Positions 29,785 to 42,915 of a stretch of DNA of 64,000 bases are shown here, in pieces. The first letter of the stretch is position 1; every line of letters starts with the position of its first letter. The notes beneath the pieces are model-generated. The model was not told the origin of the DNA, made no database searches, and saw only the letters and a program-made list of their open reading frames with translations. Made by a program: the position numbers and the translations under genes. Origin of the DNA: Bathymodiolus brooksi (lineage: Eukaryota > Mollusca > Bivalvia > Mytilida > Modiolidae); the NCBI GenBank assembly GCA_963680875.1, contig OY804588.1, positions 77,090,829-77,154,828 of the forward strand. The letters are read 5' to 3'.

Positions 29785-30930
29785 TTTTTATTTGACAAAT
29801 CAAAAACTTGAATTGTCTCTACATATTGTTTCACAGATCGGATCAGAATTTTCTATTTGTGAAGGACCTGCCATACATCATTCCTGCCAATTTGGTTCCA
29901 ATTGGTCTCGTACTTTCAGAGAAGATTTCTTTCTTTTTTGTATTTGACCTATTAGAAATCTTGAATTACATATGACGACCCTGTTGTACGACCGATTGGG
30001 ACAAAATAATGGTAGAGGACGTAGCAAAAATCATTACTACTGACATTGTTTCAAATTGGTCAAGAAGTTTCAGAGAAAATTTATTATATTTTTCAATCAG
30101 GAAACTAAATTGTTCTTACCGGCTACGCAGTTTAACAAATCGCATCAAAATAAAGAAATTATTTGTAGATTACCTTTCATATACCCAATTCCTAATAAGT
30201 CTGGTTCCAATTGTCCAAGAGGTTGGGTTTGTAACAAGAGTAACACGACGAGTGCCACATGTGGAGCAGGAACTTAGTAGGTTCGTGTTGCTCGATCTTT
30301 CGTTTTTTTTGTAATGTCTTGTATACCGTTACTTATTCTTGTGTCCTTCAACTTACGGCTTTTGATTACCCCTTTGGTATCTTCAAACTTTTCTTTCACA
30401 GAAGATTATATTTTGTATTTTTCTAGTCAGAAATTTGAATTACCTCGTTGTTTGCACGGTTGCAACAATATGAGGTGTTTGTTTTATCATTTCTGTAATG
30501 GTTCGTTCTAATTGGCTTATTTGGTGTGTACGTTAGAGAGTATCAGACCATGATCGTGTGTTACCGTCAATCAGTTCTAATTAGCCTACATATAGAAGTT
30601 TCAGAGAGGATATTGGCGACAAACGACGGACTCAGAGTGATAACAATAGGTCATGTGACCCTGTGTGCTAATTGTGTTAAAAGAAGTTCATAGAGAGATG
30701 CCATTTTGTTTTCCTAAGACGATTTATAAATTAGATCACATGTTCAGACATGTATTACTATTGCCTTCACCTTCGTACCACATTAAGTGCAGCGTGAATG
30801 CCTTACGGGACAAATAAAGACAGATAAATCAACCATTATGCATTTCCCCCCAATGCTATAAATTTGCCAAACGAGATGCAATAAGCAATGTTATGATCAT
30901 TCGAATACAGTTGAATCTCGTTATATCAAA
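29785..30930. repeat. Field of degenerate repeats, unit 1
   Basis: A motif of the type GTTCCAATTGGTC...TTTCAGAGA recurs at about 29892, 30050, 30204 and 30566, spaced 150-360 bp, with diverged sequence between. The frames at 30009, 30056 and 30314 differ in phase and have no domain; they are not called. Around 30909-30970, GAATCTCGTTATATCAAACT and a partly repeated TCGAAATT may be the end of a decayed DNA transposon. Confidence 0.4.
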
Positions 30931-30984
30931 CTTGGTTTACTCGAAATTTCGGTAAAGTCGAAATTGTTCTTAAGTCAAGAACTC

Positions 30985-31075
30985 TGAAATAACGACTCTG
31001 AAATGATACAATATTCGATAACTCAATCCTTTGGGGTGATGTAATATCTGATAACCACTCGATAATCTGAAATAC
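30985..31075. repeat. Stray 36-bp satellite units outside the array, unit 1
   Basis: About two and a half diverged satellite units (GAAATGATACAATATTCGAT and following) are separated from array 2 by the minus-strand SINE. This suggests the SINE inserted within the array edge. The same arrangement is present at 46943-47036 and 60818-60909. Confidence 0.7.
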
Positions 31076-31315
31076 GATGATGATTTGATTTTTGGTGTTT
31101 AACGCTACTTTCAGCAATATTTCAGCTATATCATGGCGACCAGTTTTAGTGATGGAGAAAGCCGGAGTACCCGGAGAGAACCACCGACCCAGGGCAAGCA
31201 ACTGGTAAACTTTATCACTTGCGGCTGCGAGTCGTGTGCACCTTTTTTTATTTACAAAGCCGGGTGCTAACCCACGCCGTATTGGTGATAGGTTTCTATG
31301 AGCTGTTAGATCCAG
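31076..31315 (-). mobile_element. SINE-like retroposon, minus strand, unit 1
   Basis: On the minus strand it reads GGTCGGTGGTTCTCTCCGGG, TACTCCGGCTTTCTCCATCA, GTCGCCATGATATAGCTGAA, then a GCGTTAAACACCAAAAATCA tail. It shares the GCCATGATATAGCTGAAA...GCGTTAAAC end with the SINE at 29415. An 11-bp segment (GCAAGCAACTG) is missing from the unit 2 copy. The minus ORF over it is spurious. Confidence 0.7.
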
Positions 31316-31334
31316 CGACCTAACTCATTGTACA

Positions 31335-34300
31335 ATAAGAACTCGATACTCTGAAATGAAGCAATATACGATAAGAACTCAATATTCTGAAATGATGCAA
31401 TATCCGATAACCACTCGATAAATGGAAATGATGTAATATCCGATAACCGTCCTATACTCCAAAATGAAGCAATATCCGATAGCCACTCACTCCTCTGACA
31501 TTATGTAATATCCGATAACCGTTCGATACTCTGAAATGATGCAATATCCGATAACCGCTCGATATTCTGAAATGATGCAATATCTGATCACCAATCAATA
31601 TTCTGAAATGATGCAATATCCGATAACCCATCAATACTCTGAAATTATGAAATATCGGATAAACACTCAATACTCTGAAATGATACAATATTCGATAACC
31701 ACTCAATTCTCTGAAATATTGCAATATCCGATAGCCACTCGATATTCTGAAATGATGCAATATCCGATAGCCACTCGATACCCTGAAATAATGTAATATC
31801 CGATAATCACTCAATATTCTGAAATGATGCAATATTCGATAACCACTCAATATTCTGAAATGATGCAATATCCAATAACCACTCGATATTCTGAAATGAT
31901 TTAATATCCAATAGCCACTCGATATTCTGAAATAATCCAATATCAAATAGCCACTCGATATTCTGAAATAATGCAATATCCAATAGGCGCTCGATATTCT
32001 GAAATGATGCAATATCCAATAGTCACTCGATATTCTGAAATAATGCAATATTCGATAACCACTCGATATTCTGAAATGATGTAATATCCGGAAACCACTC
32101 GATATTCTTTAATGATGCACTATCTCATCACTAATCAATATTCTGAGGAGATGCAATATCCAATAACCACTCAATATTCTGGATGCAATATCCTATAGCC
32201 ACTCGATACTCTGAAATAATGCGATATTCGATAACCGCTCGATATTCTGAAATGATGCAATATCTGATCACCAATAAATATTCTGAAATGATGTAATATC
32301 CGATAACCAATCATTACTCTGAAATTATGAAATATCCGATAACCACTCAGTACTCTGTAATGATGCAATATTTGATCACCAATAAATATTCTGAAATGAT
32401 GCAATATCGATAACCACTCACTAATCTGAAATAATTCAATATCTGATAACCATTCAATATTCTGAAATGATGCAATATCCAATAACCACACAATACTCTG
32501 AAATGATGCAATATCCGATAGCCACTCGATACTCTGAAATAATGCAATATCCGATAACCACTCAATATTCTGAAATGTTGCAATATTCAATAACCACTCA
32601 ATACTCTGATATGTTGCAATATCCGATAACCATTCGATTCTCTGAAATGATGCAATATCCGATAACCACTCGATATTATGAAATAATGCAATATCCGATA
32701 ACCACTCAATATTCTGAAATGATGCAATATCCAATAACTACTCAATACTCTGAAATGTTGCAATATCCGATAACCATTCGATTCTCTGAAATGATGCAAT
32801 ATCCGATAACCACTCAATATTCTGAAATGATGCAATATCCAAAAGCCACTCAATATTTTGAAATGATGCAATATCCAATAACCACTCAATACTCTGAAAA
32901 GATGCATTTTCCGATTGCCGCTTAATATTCTGAAATGATGCAATATCCGATAACCAATCATTACTCTGAAATTATGAAATATCCGATAGCCACTCAATAC
33001 TCTGTAATAATGCAATATCTGATCACCAATCAATATTCTGAAATGATGCAATATCCGATAACCATTCGATTCTCTGAAATGATGCAATATCCGATAACCA
33101 CTCAATATTCTGAAATGATGCAATATCCAAAAACCACTCAATATTTTGAAATGATGCAATATCCAATACCCACTCAATACTCTGAAATGATTTAATATCC
33201 GATAACCACTCAATACTATGAAATGATGCAATATCCGATAACCACAAAATACTCTGAAATGATGTAATATCCGATAGCCACTCGATACTCTGAAATAATG
33301 TAATATCCGATAACCACTCAATATTCTGAAATTATGCAATATCCGATAACCACTCAATATTTGAAATGATGCAATATTCAATAACCACTCGATACTCTGA
33401 AATGACGTAATATCCAACAACCACTCGATACTCTGAAATAATGTAATATCCGATAACCACTCAATATTCTGAAATGATGCAATATCCGATAACCATTCAA
33501 TATTTTGAAATGATGCAATATCCAATAACCACTCGATACTCTGAAATGATGTAATATCCAATAACCACTGAATACTCTGAAATGATGCAATTTCCGATAG
33601 CCACTTAATATTCTGATATGATGCAATATTCGATAACCAATCATTGCTCTGAAATTATGAAACATCGGATAACCACTCAGTACTTTGTAATGATGCAATA
33701 TCTGATCACTAATCAATATTCTGAAATGATGGAATATCCGAAAACCACTCAATAATCTGAAATAATTCAATATCTGAGAACCATTCAATATTCTGAAATG
33801 ATGCAATATCCAATAACCACACAATACTCTGAAATGATGCAATATCCGATAGCCAATCGATACTCTGAAATGATTCAATATCCTATAACCACTCAATACT
33901 CTGATACGATGCAATATCCTATAACCAACAAATACTCTGGAATGATGCAATATCCGATAACCACTCGATATTATGAAATGATGCAATATCCGATACCCAC
34001 TCAATATTCTGAAATGATGCAATATCCGATAACCACTCAATATTCTGAAATGATTCAATATCCAAAAGCCACTCAATATTTTGAAATGATGCAATATCCA
34101 ATAACCACTCAATACTCTGAAATGATTTAATATCCGATAACCACTCAATACTATGAAATGATGCAATATCCGAAAACCACCAAATACTCTGAAATCATGT
34201 AATATTCGATAGCCACTCGATATTCTGAAATGATGCAATATCCAATAACCACTCGATATTCTGAAATGATTTAATATCCAATAGCCACTCGATATTCTGA

Positions 34301-36900
34301 AATAATCCAATATCAAATAGCCACTCGATATTCTGAAATAATGCAATATCCAATAGGCGCTCGATATTCTGAAATGATGCAATATCCAATAGTCACTCGA
34401 TATTCTGAAATAATGCAATATTCGATAACCACTCGATATTCTGAAATGATGTAATATCCGGTAACCACTCGATATTCTTTAATGATGCACTATCTCATCA
34501 CTAATCAATATTCTGAGGAGATGCAATATCCAATAACCACTCAATATTCTGGATGCAATATCCTATAGCCACTCGATACTCTGAAATAATGCGATATTCG
34601 ATAACCGCTCGATATTCTGAAATGATGCAATATCTGATCACCAATAAATATTCTGAAATGATGTAATATCCGATAACCAATCATTACTCTGAAATTATGA
34701 AATATCCGATAACCACTCAGTACTCTGTAATGATGCAATATTTGATCACCAATAAATATTCTGAAATGATGCAATATCCGATAACCACTCACTAATCTGA
34801 AATAATTCAATATCTGATAACCATTCAATATTCTGAAATGATGCAATATCCAATAACCACACAATACTCTGAAATGATGCAATATCCGATAGCCACTCGA
34901 TACTCTGAAATAATGCAATATCCGATAACCACTCAATATTCTGAAATGATGCAATATTCAATAACCACTCAATACTCTGATATGTTGCAATATCCGATAA
35001 CCATTCGATTCTCTGAAATGATGCAATATCCGATAACCACTCGATATTATGAAATAATGCAATATCCGATAACCACTCAATATTCTGAAATGATGCAATA
35101 TCCAATAACTACTCAATACTCTGAAATGTTGCAATATCCGATAACCATTCGATTCTCTGAAATGATGCAATATCCGATAACCACTCAATATTCTGAAATG
35201 ATGCAATATCCAAAAGCCACTCAATATTTTGAAATGATGCAATATCCAATAACCACTCAATACTCTGAAAAGATGCATTTTCCGATTGCCGCTTAATATT
35301 CTGAAATGATGCAATATCCGATAACCAATCATTACTCTGAAATTATGAAATATTCGATAGCCACTCAATACTCTGTAATAATGCAATATCTGATCACCAA
35401 TCAATATTCTGAAATGATGCAATATCCGATAACCATTCGATTCTCTGAAATGATGCAATATCCGATAACCACTCGATATTATGAAATGATGCAATATCCG
35501 ATAACCACTCAATATTCTGAAATGATGCAATATCCAATACCCACTCAATACTCTGAAATGATTTAATATCCGATAACCACTCAATACTATGAAATGATGC
35601 AATATCCGATAACCACAAAATACTCTGAAATGATGTAATATCCGATAGCCACTCGATACTCTGAAATAATGTAATATCCGATAACCACTAAATATTCTGA
35701 AATTATGCAATATCCGATAACCATTCAATATTTTGAAATGATGCAATATCCAATAACCACTCGATACTCTGAAATGATGTAATATCCAATAACCACTGAA
35801 TACTCTGAAATGATGCAATTTCCGATAGCCACTTAATATTCTGATATGATGCAATATTCGATAACCAATCATTGCTCTGAAATTATGAAACATCGGATAA
35901 ACACTCAGTACTTTGTAATGATGCAATATCTGATCACTAATCAATATTCTGAAATGATGGAATATCCGAAAACCACTCAATAATCTGAAATAATTCAATA
36001 TCTGAGAACCATTCAATATTCTGAAATGATGCAATATCCAATAACTACACAATACTCTGAAATGATGCAATATCCGATAGCCAATCGATACTCTGAAATG
36101 ATTCAATATCCTATAACCACTCAATACTCTGATACGATGCAATATCCTATAACCAACAAATACTCTGGAATGATGCAATATCCGATAACCACTCGATATT
36201 ATGAAATGATGCAATATCCGATACCCACTCAATATTCTGACATGATGCAATATCCGATAACCACTCAATATTCTGAAATGATTCAATATCCAAAAGCCAC
36301 TCAATATTTTGAAATGATGCAATATCCAATAACCACTCAATACTCTGAAATGATTTAATATCCGATAACCACTCAATACTATGAAATGATGCAATATCCG
36401 AAAACCACCAAATACTCTGAAATCATGTAATATTCGATAGCCACTCGATATTCTGAAATAATGTAATATCCGATAATCACTCAATATTCTGAAATGATGC
36501 AATATCCGATAACCACTCAATACTCTGAAATGATGCAATATCCGAAAACCACTCGATACTCTGAAATGATGCAATATTCGATAACCACTCAATACTCTGA
36601 AATGATGCAATATCCGATAGCCACTCGATATTCTGAAATGATGCAATATCTGATAACCATTCAATACTCTGAAATGATGCAATATTCGATATCCACTCAA
36701 TACTCTGAAATGATTCAATATCCGATAACCACTCAATATTTTGAAATGATGCAATATCCGAAAACCACTCGATACTCTGAAATGATGCAATATCCGATAG
36801 CCACTCAATATTCTGAAATGATGCAATATCTGATAACCACTCAATGTTCTGAAATGATGCAATATCCAATAGCCACTCAATGCTCTGAAATTATGCAATT
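31335..36900. repeat. 36-bp satellite array 2, with internal 2.37-kb duplication
   Basis: Same 36-bp unit as array 1, about 155 units. It contains a higher-order duplication: the ordered variants from about 31850 to 34220 recur from about 34220 to 36430 at a 2370-bp offset, marked for example by TGCACTATCTCATCACTAAT at 32117 and 34487. This makes it about 2.2 kb longer than array 3. All long frames here (up to 646 codons) are satellite artefacts. Confidence 0.95.
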
Positions 36901-37408
36901 CCAGTGTTTAGGCTTCCCGATCCTTACCCAAGATCGGTGTTTCACAGGTTTGTTCAATATACATAGCTCTCCGAGCTGTCCTCCCCAACACTTTCAATTG
37001 CCAAAATATAAAATTGTTGAAAATGACAATAAACACACATAAACATTTTTATTTCTAAACTCTTTTCAATAATTCATCTTTTTCTTTGATATTTGTGATG
37101 CTGTAATTTTTTTTAATTTCATTTCTTTTTCATCTCGTTCATGATGAATCCGCAAGAAAAAGAAATGAAAATAAATAGCCTCCAATAGAAGACATCAAAT
37201 GACAATACATTGGCGGACCCCGGAAGTAAGATATTGTAATAATCAACGCGCATGACCCATTATCTTTCATTTCGTTACCATGCAGATATAACAATTAGGG
37301 TAAGGATTAGAGTTCTTGTTAGGGTTATGGTTAGGGTCCGATAAAGTAGAAGTACTCCGAAATCTTATATGAAACAAGCACCTTTGTATATTGTCATGAT
37401 TGATTGAC

Positions 37409-37441
<33 letters not shown>

Positions 37442-37555
37442 CTTTGATTGATTTATGGTGTTTAACGCTAAGCTTAGCAGCTTCTACTGAACTTATGCTC
37501 ATCAACATCGCACGCAAATACCAACCAATGGTATTACAGATTCTGTGTCTGCTGG
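36901..37555 (+). other. Unit 2 flank: unique sequence, telomere-like tract, retroposon tail
   Basis: Counterpart of 2461-3107. It has AATAAA at 37028-37033, a degenerate TTAGGG tract around 37296-37338, and a minus-strand GCGTTAAAC tail with a TGAT run expanded to about eight units (37399-37492). No gene. Confidence 0.5.
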
Positions 37556-37800
37556 GAAGAGTAGTTATATAAACTGTTCAGATTATATAGGAAGAGTATT
37601 CACATAAACTGTTATGATTATATAGGAAGAGTATTCACATAAACTGTTCAGATTATATAGGAAGAGTATTCACATAAACTGTTCAGATTATATAGGAAGA
37701 GTATTCACATAAACTGTTCAGATTATATAGGAAGAGTATTCACATAAACTGTTCTGTTTATATAAGAGGAATATTCACAAAAACTTTTCCGATTATATCT
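37556..37800. repeat. 35-bp tandem repeat, unit 2 (uninterrupted)
   Basis: About 6-7 copies of the 35-bp unit, continuous, without the 822-bp insertion of unit 1. It ends about 25 bp from the stop codon of TRIM-like gene 2. Confidence 0.93.
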
Positions 37801-37825
37801 GGATTATTTTTTCTTATAAGTCTTC

Positions 37826-39523
37826 TTAACATGGTGGTATTAAAATGTCGTAAAGGACGGCCATTTGTTTTCGCTTTGTACATAGAAGTAGCTGTTGTTT
37901 CTTTGTATTCATGAAAATACCATTTACATAATAAAGTCCGTCCGACTGGCGCAGAAGTTTTCTGTACCTTGCTCCATTTTCTTTTACAATAAAAACCTTA
38001 TCTGATTTTTCGGTAACTGTTATATATATTTTTCCATGTTCATCGCTTGTCATCGACGGATAGTTACACAATTTGGACACTGGTAATTTGAGTTCCCAGA
38101 TATTGCTTCCTTCAAGATCGCAACACCTTAACACGTCGCTTCCAACTTCGACATAACAGATATTTGACATAGTGAAGGCAAGAGCTGTGCAGGCTAATGG
38201 TATGGTTTTGATCAGTATTCCTTCATCATCAAATATCTGAATACCAATCCCTTGAACTGATACAGCCAATCGATTAGCTACATGATCGATTCCATAGCAT
38301 TCCCCAATTGTACTGAAACTTGTAGCAACATTATCGTGATTTAAATCCAGAAATAGTACTTTTTTAGCATTGGTTAGGGTAACTGCTACAACTGATTCAT
38401 TAAAAACAGCAAGATCAAACGGGTTCGATTCAACTTTAATATATCGCAAGAAATTACCGTTTGCGTCATACAAGATCAGCCTGCTATTTTTAGAGAAGTC
38501 AGTAAACAGCATAGAACCGCTATGTAGAACTACACAGTTAGTCACCATTGTAGATGTATCACTGAAGGACATTTCTTGCCTCTTTTCAAGTTTTACATCA
38601 TCAATATCTAGGGCGTTTGGTTCTTTCGATTCTGTTTTCTTCACAGACTGCCCATGACTACCAAAACTGAGAGCCAGTGGTTTTGTCTCACATTCGATGT
38701 CACCGATACGCTCTATTGAAACCAATTTCTCGAACTGTTCGCTTGGTATAAACCGTAATGTCATATAATCTAACTCGCCATTTTCTAGAATTGGAGATAA
38801 GCGATTTTCTTCCTTTGATACCATAGATTCCAGTTCTTCCAAACATAAAAATATTTGCATATTTGATGCACTTTCCTTTATCTGAGCAATGGTTACTCTC
38901 AGATTTTGAGCTGTTTTCATGTTTTCTTTCAGTTTTGTAATGACATCGTTTGTTTTCGTCTCATATTCCGTCTTTCTCTCATCGATTTTGCTCTCCATCT
39001 TTTTAAATTGCTCTCGTATCATGCTCATCTTTTCTTCTATTCTTTCTCGCATGTCTTGAAAATCTTTCTTTAGGGTCGTTGTCTGGTCTTCGACGAGATG
39101 CATTGAGTTTTCTTTATTTTCAATGATCGTTTCTGTTTTTGAAATGAGCTCACTCAGTTCCTCTTCAATACGATGCATAGCAACGGAGGCTTTTACGTCA
39201 CCAATGACGTCATCCATCGGAGTGGTATTGCTACAGCTTTTATGACTACTAGTGCTACATTTGATGCAGCAAGACTCTTGATGATCAGAGCAGTACACTT
39301 CAAACTTTCGGTCATGTTCCAAACATGTTTCTCGAATATCTTGTGCAATTTGTGGTAACTTTTTAAGATTTGCATATGGAATCATTTCGTGAGACTTCAA
39401 AGCTTTTATAGCTGTGTGATATTCTTTGCAATCATAACAGAGACCTTCCTTACAGACTAGACACCAAACTAAAACATTGCGATCCATATCTCTAAAACTA
39501 CATGGTCCACACTTTGAAGTCAT
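37826..39523 (-). CDS. TRIM-like B-box / coiled-coil / beta-propeller-like protein, copy 2
   Basis: Same length and layout as copy 1: the open frame runs from 39541, with Met codon 7 at 39523 preferred because of the TTTACAG acceptor just upstream. All zinc-binding Cys/His residues of the two B-boxes are kept (in the 571-residue numbering C11, C14, C30, C35, C38 and C73, H76, C84, H87, C92, C95, H100). No RING. It differs from copy 3 at only three residues seen by eye (Leu/Ile near 291, Lys/Gln near 369, Leu/Phe near 425) and from copy 1 at about 50, clustered in the coiled coil, the linker (280-310) and the propeller surface. The frame is intact, so it is probably functional. Confidence 0.85.
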   Translation of the reverse strand: MTSKCGPCSFRDMDRNVLVWCLVCKEGLCYDCKEYHTAIKALKSHEMIPYANLKKLPQIAQDIRETCLEHDRKFEVYCSDHQESCCIKCSTSSHKSCSNTTPMDDVIGDVKASVAMHRIEEELSELISKTETIIENKENSMHLVEDQTTTLKKDFQDMRERIEEKMSMIREQFKKMESKIDERKTEYETKTNDVITKLKENMKTAQNLRVTIAQIKESASNMQIFLCLEELESMVSKEENRLSPILENGELDYMTLRFIPSEQFEKLVSIERIGDIECETKPLALSFGSHGQSVKKTESKEPNALDIDDVKLEKRQEMSFSDTSTMVTNCVVLHSGSMLFTDFSKNSRLILYDANGNFLRYIKVESNPFDLAVFNESVVAVTLTNAKKVLFLDLNHDNVATSFSTIGECYGIDHVANRLAVSVQGIGIQIFDDEGILIKTIPLACTALAFTMSNICYVEVGSDVLRCCDLEGSNIWELKLPVSKLCNYPSMTSDEHGKIYITVTEKSDKVFIVKENGARYRKLLRQSDGLYYVNGIFMNTKKQQLLLCTKRKQMAVLYDILIPPC

Positions 39524-39579
39524 CTTCCTGTAAATATACACAAATACACACTAGTGCTACTTTTTGTATGTGTATTGAC

Positions 39580-39866
39580 CCGCATTATGTGGTGTAATGG
39601 ATAGCATGCTCACCTCGAGTGTGGTACCCCCGATTTATCGTAGACCCGTTCGAGTCCCAGTCGGGTCAAACCAAAGGCTATGAAATTGGTAATTATTGCT
39701 TCTCTGCTAAGAACGCAGCATTAAGGAGTAAGAAAAAAACTGATTGGCTTAAAATCAGGATAATGTGTCCGAATGGTGCAACATATCTTCCTGCAACTTT
39801 TGTTTATTTTGCTTATTTTTTAATATTATTTTGGGTCCGAGTCCACATGACTACGTCGAGTATGGA
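39580..39866 (+). mobile_element. tRNA-derived SINE, unit 2
   Basis: Orthologous to 6205-6490. Box A-like TGGTGTAATGG and box B GTTCGAGTCC are present. It has a shared left flank and no CACT tail. Confidence 0.75.
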
Positions 39867-39885
39867 CTGATTCAATATAATTAAG

Positions 39886-40240
39886 ATTGTTTAACCACTT
39901 AAGGATTGATCGCAATTTTTGTTCGGTTCATGAAGAAATAACCTCAATCAGGTTGTACACACCGAGTAACCCGCGTAAGGGTGTGTACAACCTGATTGAG
40001 GTTATTTCGAATGAACCGAACAAATAATTTCGATCAATCCTTATGAATTAATTCAAACTTGTTTTTGTTATGAAACTGAAAAATATATTTATTTTTTCAA
40101 AATAAGGCAAATAATTGGAAATAAATTTAAATAACCCCAAAGGTGCCTCATTTAAAGAAAATCACCCAATGATCACGGCACGCGACGCCTTGAGAACGAC
40201 GTTTATTTTCAAATTCAGTATATACACAAATAACCTCAAC
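39886..40240. repeat. X segment, single copy, unit 2
   Basis: One copy only, containing the palindrome at 39899-40043. The palindrome loop is 8 bp shorter than in unit 1 (GTAACCCGCGTAAGGG). The N segment and second X of unit 1 are absent. Confidence 0.8.
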
Positions 40241-40935
40241 TTTTTAAACTAATCAAAACACGTATAAAATGACATGTGACTCTAAAATTAATTTACATTA
40301 TTTTAAACATATGTATTTTTGAAAGAATAAGAAAAAGACATTTGGTGGATTGCGTTCTTAAATAGTAGGGACAGGTTTCGTGTTGGAGTGCCTGTTAATT
40401 ATATACCCGCTCCCATAGATTCCATGTTCATGATGATGACGATTGCTGATTTAGTTAATAAAGGATCGTGGATCGTCGTGGTCCAGAGTGGTGATTTAAC
40501 TCCCTGATTCAGGTAGTTATGTTGTAAATTTCAAAATTTGTATTTTAAATATTCATATTCTACCAATCCATGTTAAAACTCACAATACAGTATATGACTT
40601 CCATGAATTATTTCTTAATTCTCTCGAACAACATGAACACGGTACTGATTCGTTGGGGCGTACGACCATCTCCCCCCTTTCCAAAAAAAAACAACAGAAA
40701 ACATAAGATATGAAAAAAATATTCCACACAAACCGACAAGCTTTTGGTGAATCACTGAGTGGGGTATGTTCAAATGATGAATATGCAGTATTTTGCACAG
40801 TTTACACCCAGAGCTTAGAACTGGTGTCCTGGGAGACCCCAAGATACCGGTCTATATTTTCTTTTCCCCCCTCCGCCCCAGTCTCCCCCCTCTAACTCAA
40901 AACCTAGGATCCACCTCTGCAAACATACTGTATAG
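40241..40935. other. Non-coding stretch, unit 2
   Basis: Matches 7942-8627 without the long C tract. Short frames at 40580-40895 are translations of repeats and are not called. Confidence 0.45.
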
Positions 40936-41570
40936 TTACTTCACAGGTGCTTGTTACGATTTTTTTTCAATCTCTCGACTACTCTAAAATCTCAAATGTC
41001 AAATTTTCATACAACACTTTTTCAAAATAGTTTTTCATTGGTGTCTTGACCTGATTCGCCATAATATTGGTACTCCTTTGGATCATAATAAATATATTTT
41101 TAATATTCCTATTCTTTTTTGTCATAATCTTTACCTATTTGTAACTTTTAAGCAATTGTTAACAAAATTGGCCGGTACCGAAACTGTCGACCATATTGTT
41201 TACATGTGAGAGCATACGAAATTCATACTTGCGAATTAATTGGTCCATTCGACCAATCAGATCGCACGTGCGGCCTTCACATATAAACAATATGGTCGAC
41301 AGTTTCGGTACCGATAACTTATGTTAAACATTGCTTAAAGGCTGCAGATAGGTAAAGATTATGACAAAAAGGAATAGGAATATCAAAATTATATTTTCAA
41401 AGGGGTACCAACATTATGGCAAATAAGGTCAAGACACCAATGCAAAACTATTTTGAAAAAGTGTTGTATGAAAATTTGAATTTGAAAATTCCTCCCTTGT
41501 GTTTTTTTAAGAGTAGTCGAGGGATTCAAAAAAATCTTAACAAGCCCCTGTGGTTACTTGTCATAATTTC
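40936..41570. repeat. About 630-bp imperfect palindrome, unit 2
   Basis: Counterpart of 8628-9258, with the same paired arms around CCGGTACCGAAACTGTC and GACAGTTTCGGTACCG. Confidence 0.8.
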
Positions 41571-42915
41571 TGCCGCAAAAAACAGCCCAAAAATCCTGAA
41601 GAAAAACAAAGCAAAACAGGACCGCGGATAATAATATACAACAGGGGAAAACTCCAGTGGGGTATCAGCTATGCAAACATTAAATTTCAAGATTTGTATA
41701 TTAAATATTCATATCCTGCCAACTCATGTTAAAACTCACAATACAGTATATGATTTCCATGAATTATTTCTTAAAATCATTAAAAGTAATTTGGATATTT
41801 ATAAAGTTTACGATTTGTATTTTATTGTTAAATATCCATATCCTGCCAACCCATGTTAAAACTCACAACATATTATATGACTTCCGTGAATTATTTCTTA
41901 ATTCTCCCAAAACAACATCAACATGGCGCAGATTCGTTAGTGCGTACCCGGCGTACACTCCTATCCCCAATTTAAAAAAAAAACAGAAAACATAAAGTAT
42001 AAAAATATTCTACACAAAATGACAAGCTTTTGGAGAAGCAATGAGTGGGGTGTGTTCAATTGATGAGAATGCAGTATTTAGCACTTTTTACTCCAGAACA
42101 TGGCATTGGCGGCCGCCAGATACCTTTCCATTTTATCTCAAATTTGATGAATAAAGGATCGTGAATCGTCGTGGTCCTGGGTGGCTACATAACTCCCTTA
42201 TTTAAAACAAATCAAGTATTCATGGTGTAATCATTGAAAGTAATGTGAACTGTTTCTCACCTGATCTATTTTTCTGCAGAAACTTGTCGAATTCTCCTTC
42301 CTGTATTATAAGTGGGACAGGGGAGATAATCGATGCACAACTTGTTTTTATGAATTAACCTCATTTCAAACAAAGAATGATTTAGCTCTACTTTTTACCA
42401 TTTTATAAAGATCTGAACAACTTGGTTTCAAAGTTTTATTTTTATCTTATGCCCCCATTTATACATATTTTTTTTAATCGTGTGTGTGAAAAAATCGATT
42501 AAATTATACAATACACATTACATAATGTAGTTGAACAACTGTTTATAAATAGAACCCTTTAAAAAAATTAATCATACAAATTAAATGTACGAATTTTTTC
42601 CATAGAAGCAAACACGGTTTTATTTATCGAATCTTTTTGCCAAGCAGCATCCTTTCCTCTTCATATTTACTTGTTATTGCTCATTTTTCCCCTCGTGGCC
42701 GGATCCTTGATTAGAAATGTATGTACTCCTTTCGGTCTGGCACTGTGGTAGACAGATGCCCGGGTTGAGCTGCTGTGGTAGACAGATACCTGGGTTAAGC
42801 TGCCAGACAGTGACAACGAATTAAAATAACAAAGGTTTGATTAATGTGTTCATTTCAATAAAAACATAGATATCAAATGTTGTCTGATACCGACATGAAT
42901 GAATTAATATTTATT
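41571..42915. other. Non-coding stretch with the empty TTAA site, unit 2
   Basis: CCATGTTAAAACTCACAACA at about 41851-41870 is the unoccupied target (TTAA 41856-41859) of the 16.3-kb transposon in unit 1. The sequences on either side match 9259-9574 and 25912-26955. No gene. Confidence 0.7.

Noticed and set aside
30009..30511. Frames of 65-101 codons conserved in three units
   Set aside because: Conservation is at DNA level across the whole unit; different overlapping frames, no domain, inside a repeat field.
40580..40895. Small ORFs near the palindrome (also 8281-8590 and 54454-54769)
   Set aside because: Overlapping frames on both strands with C- or A-run segments; they match a duplicated non-coding block.
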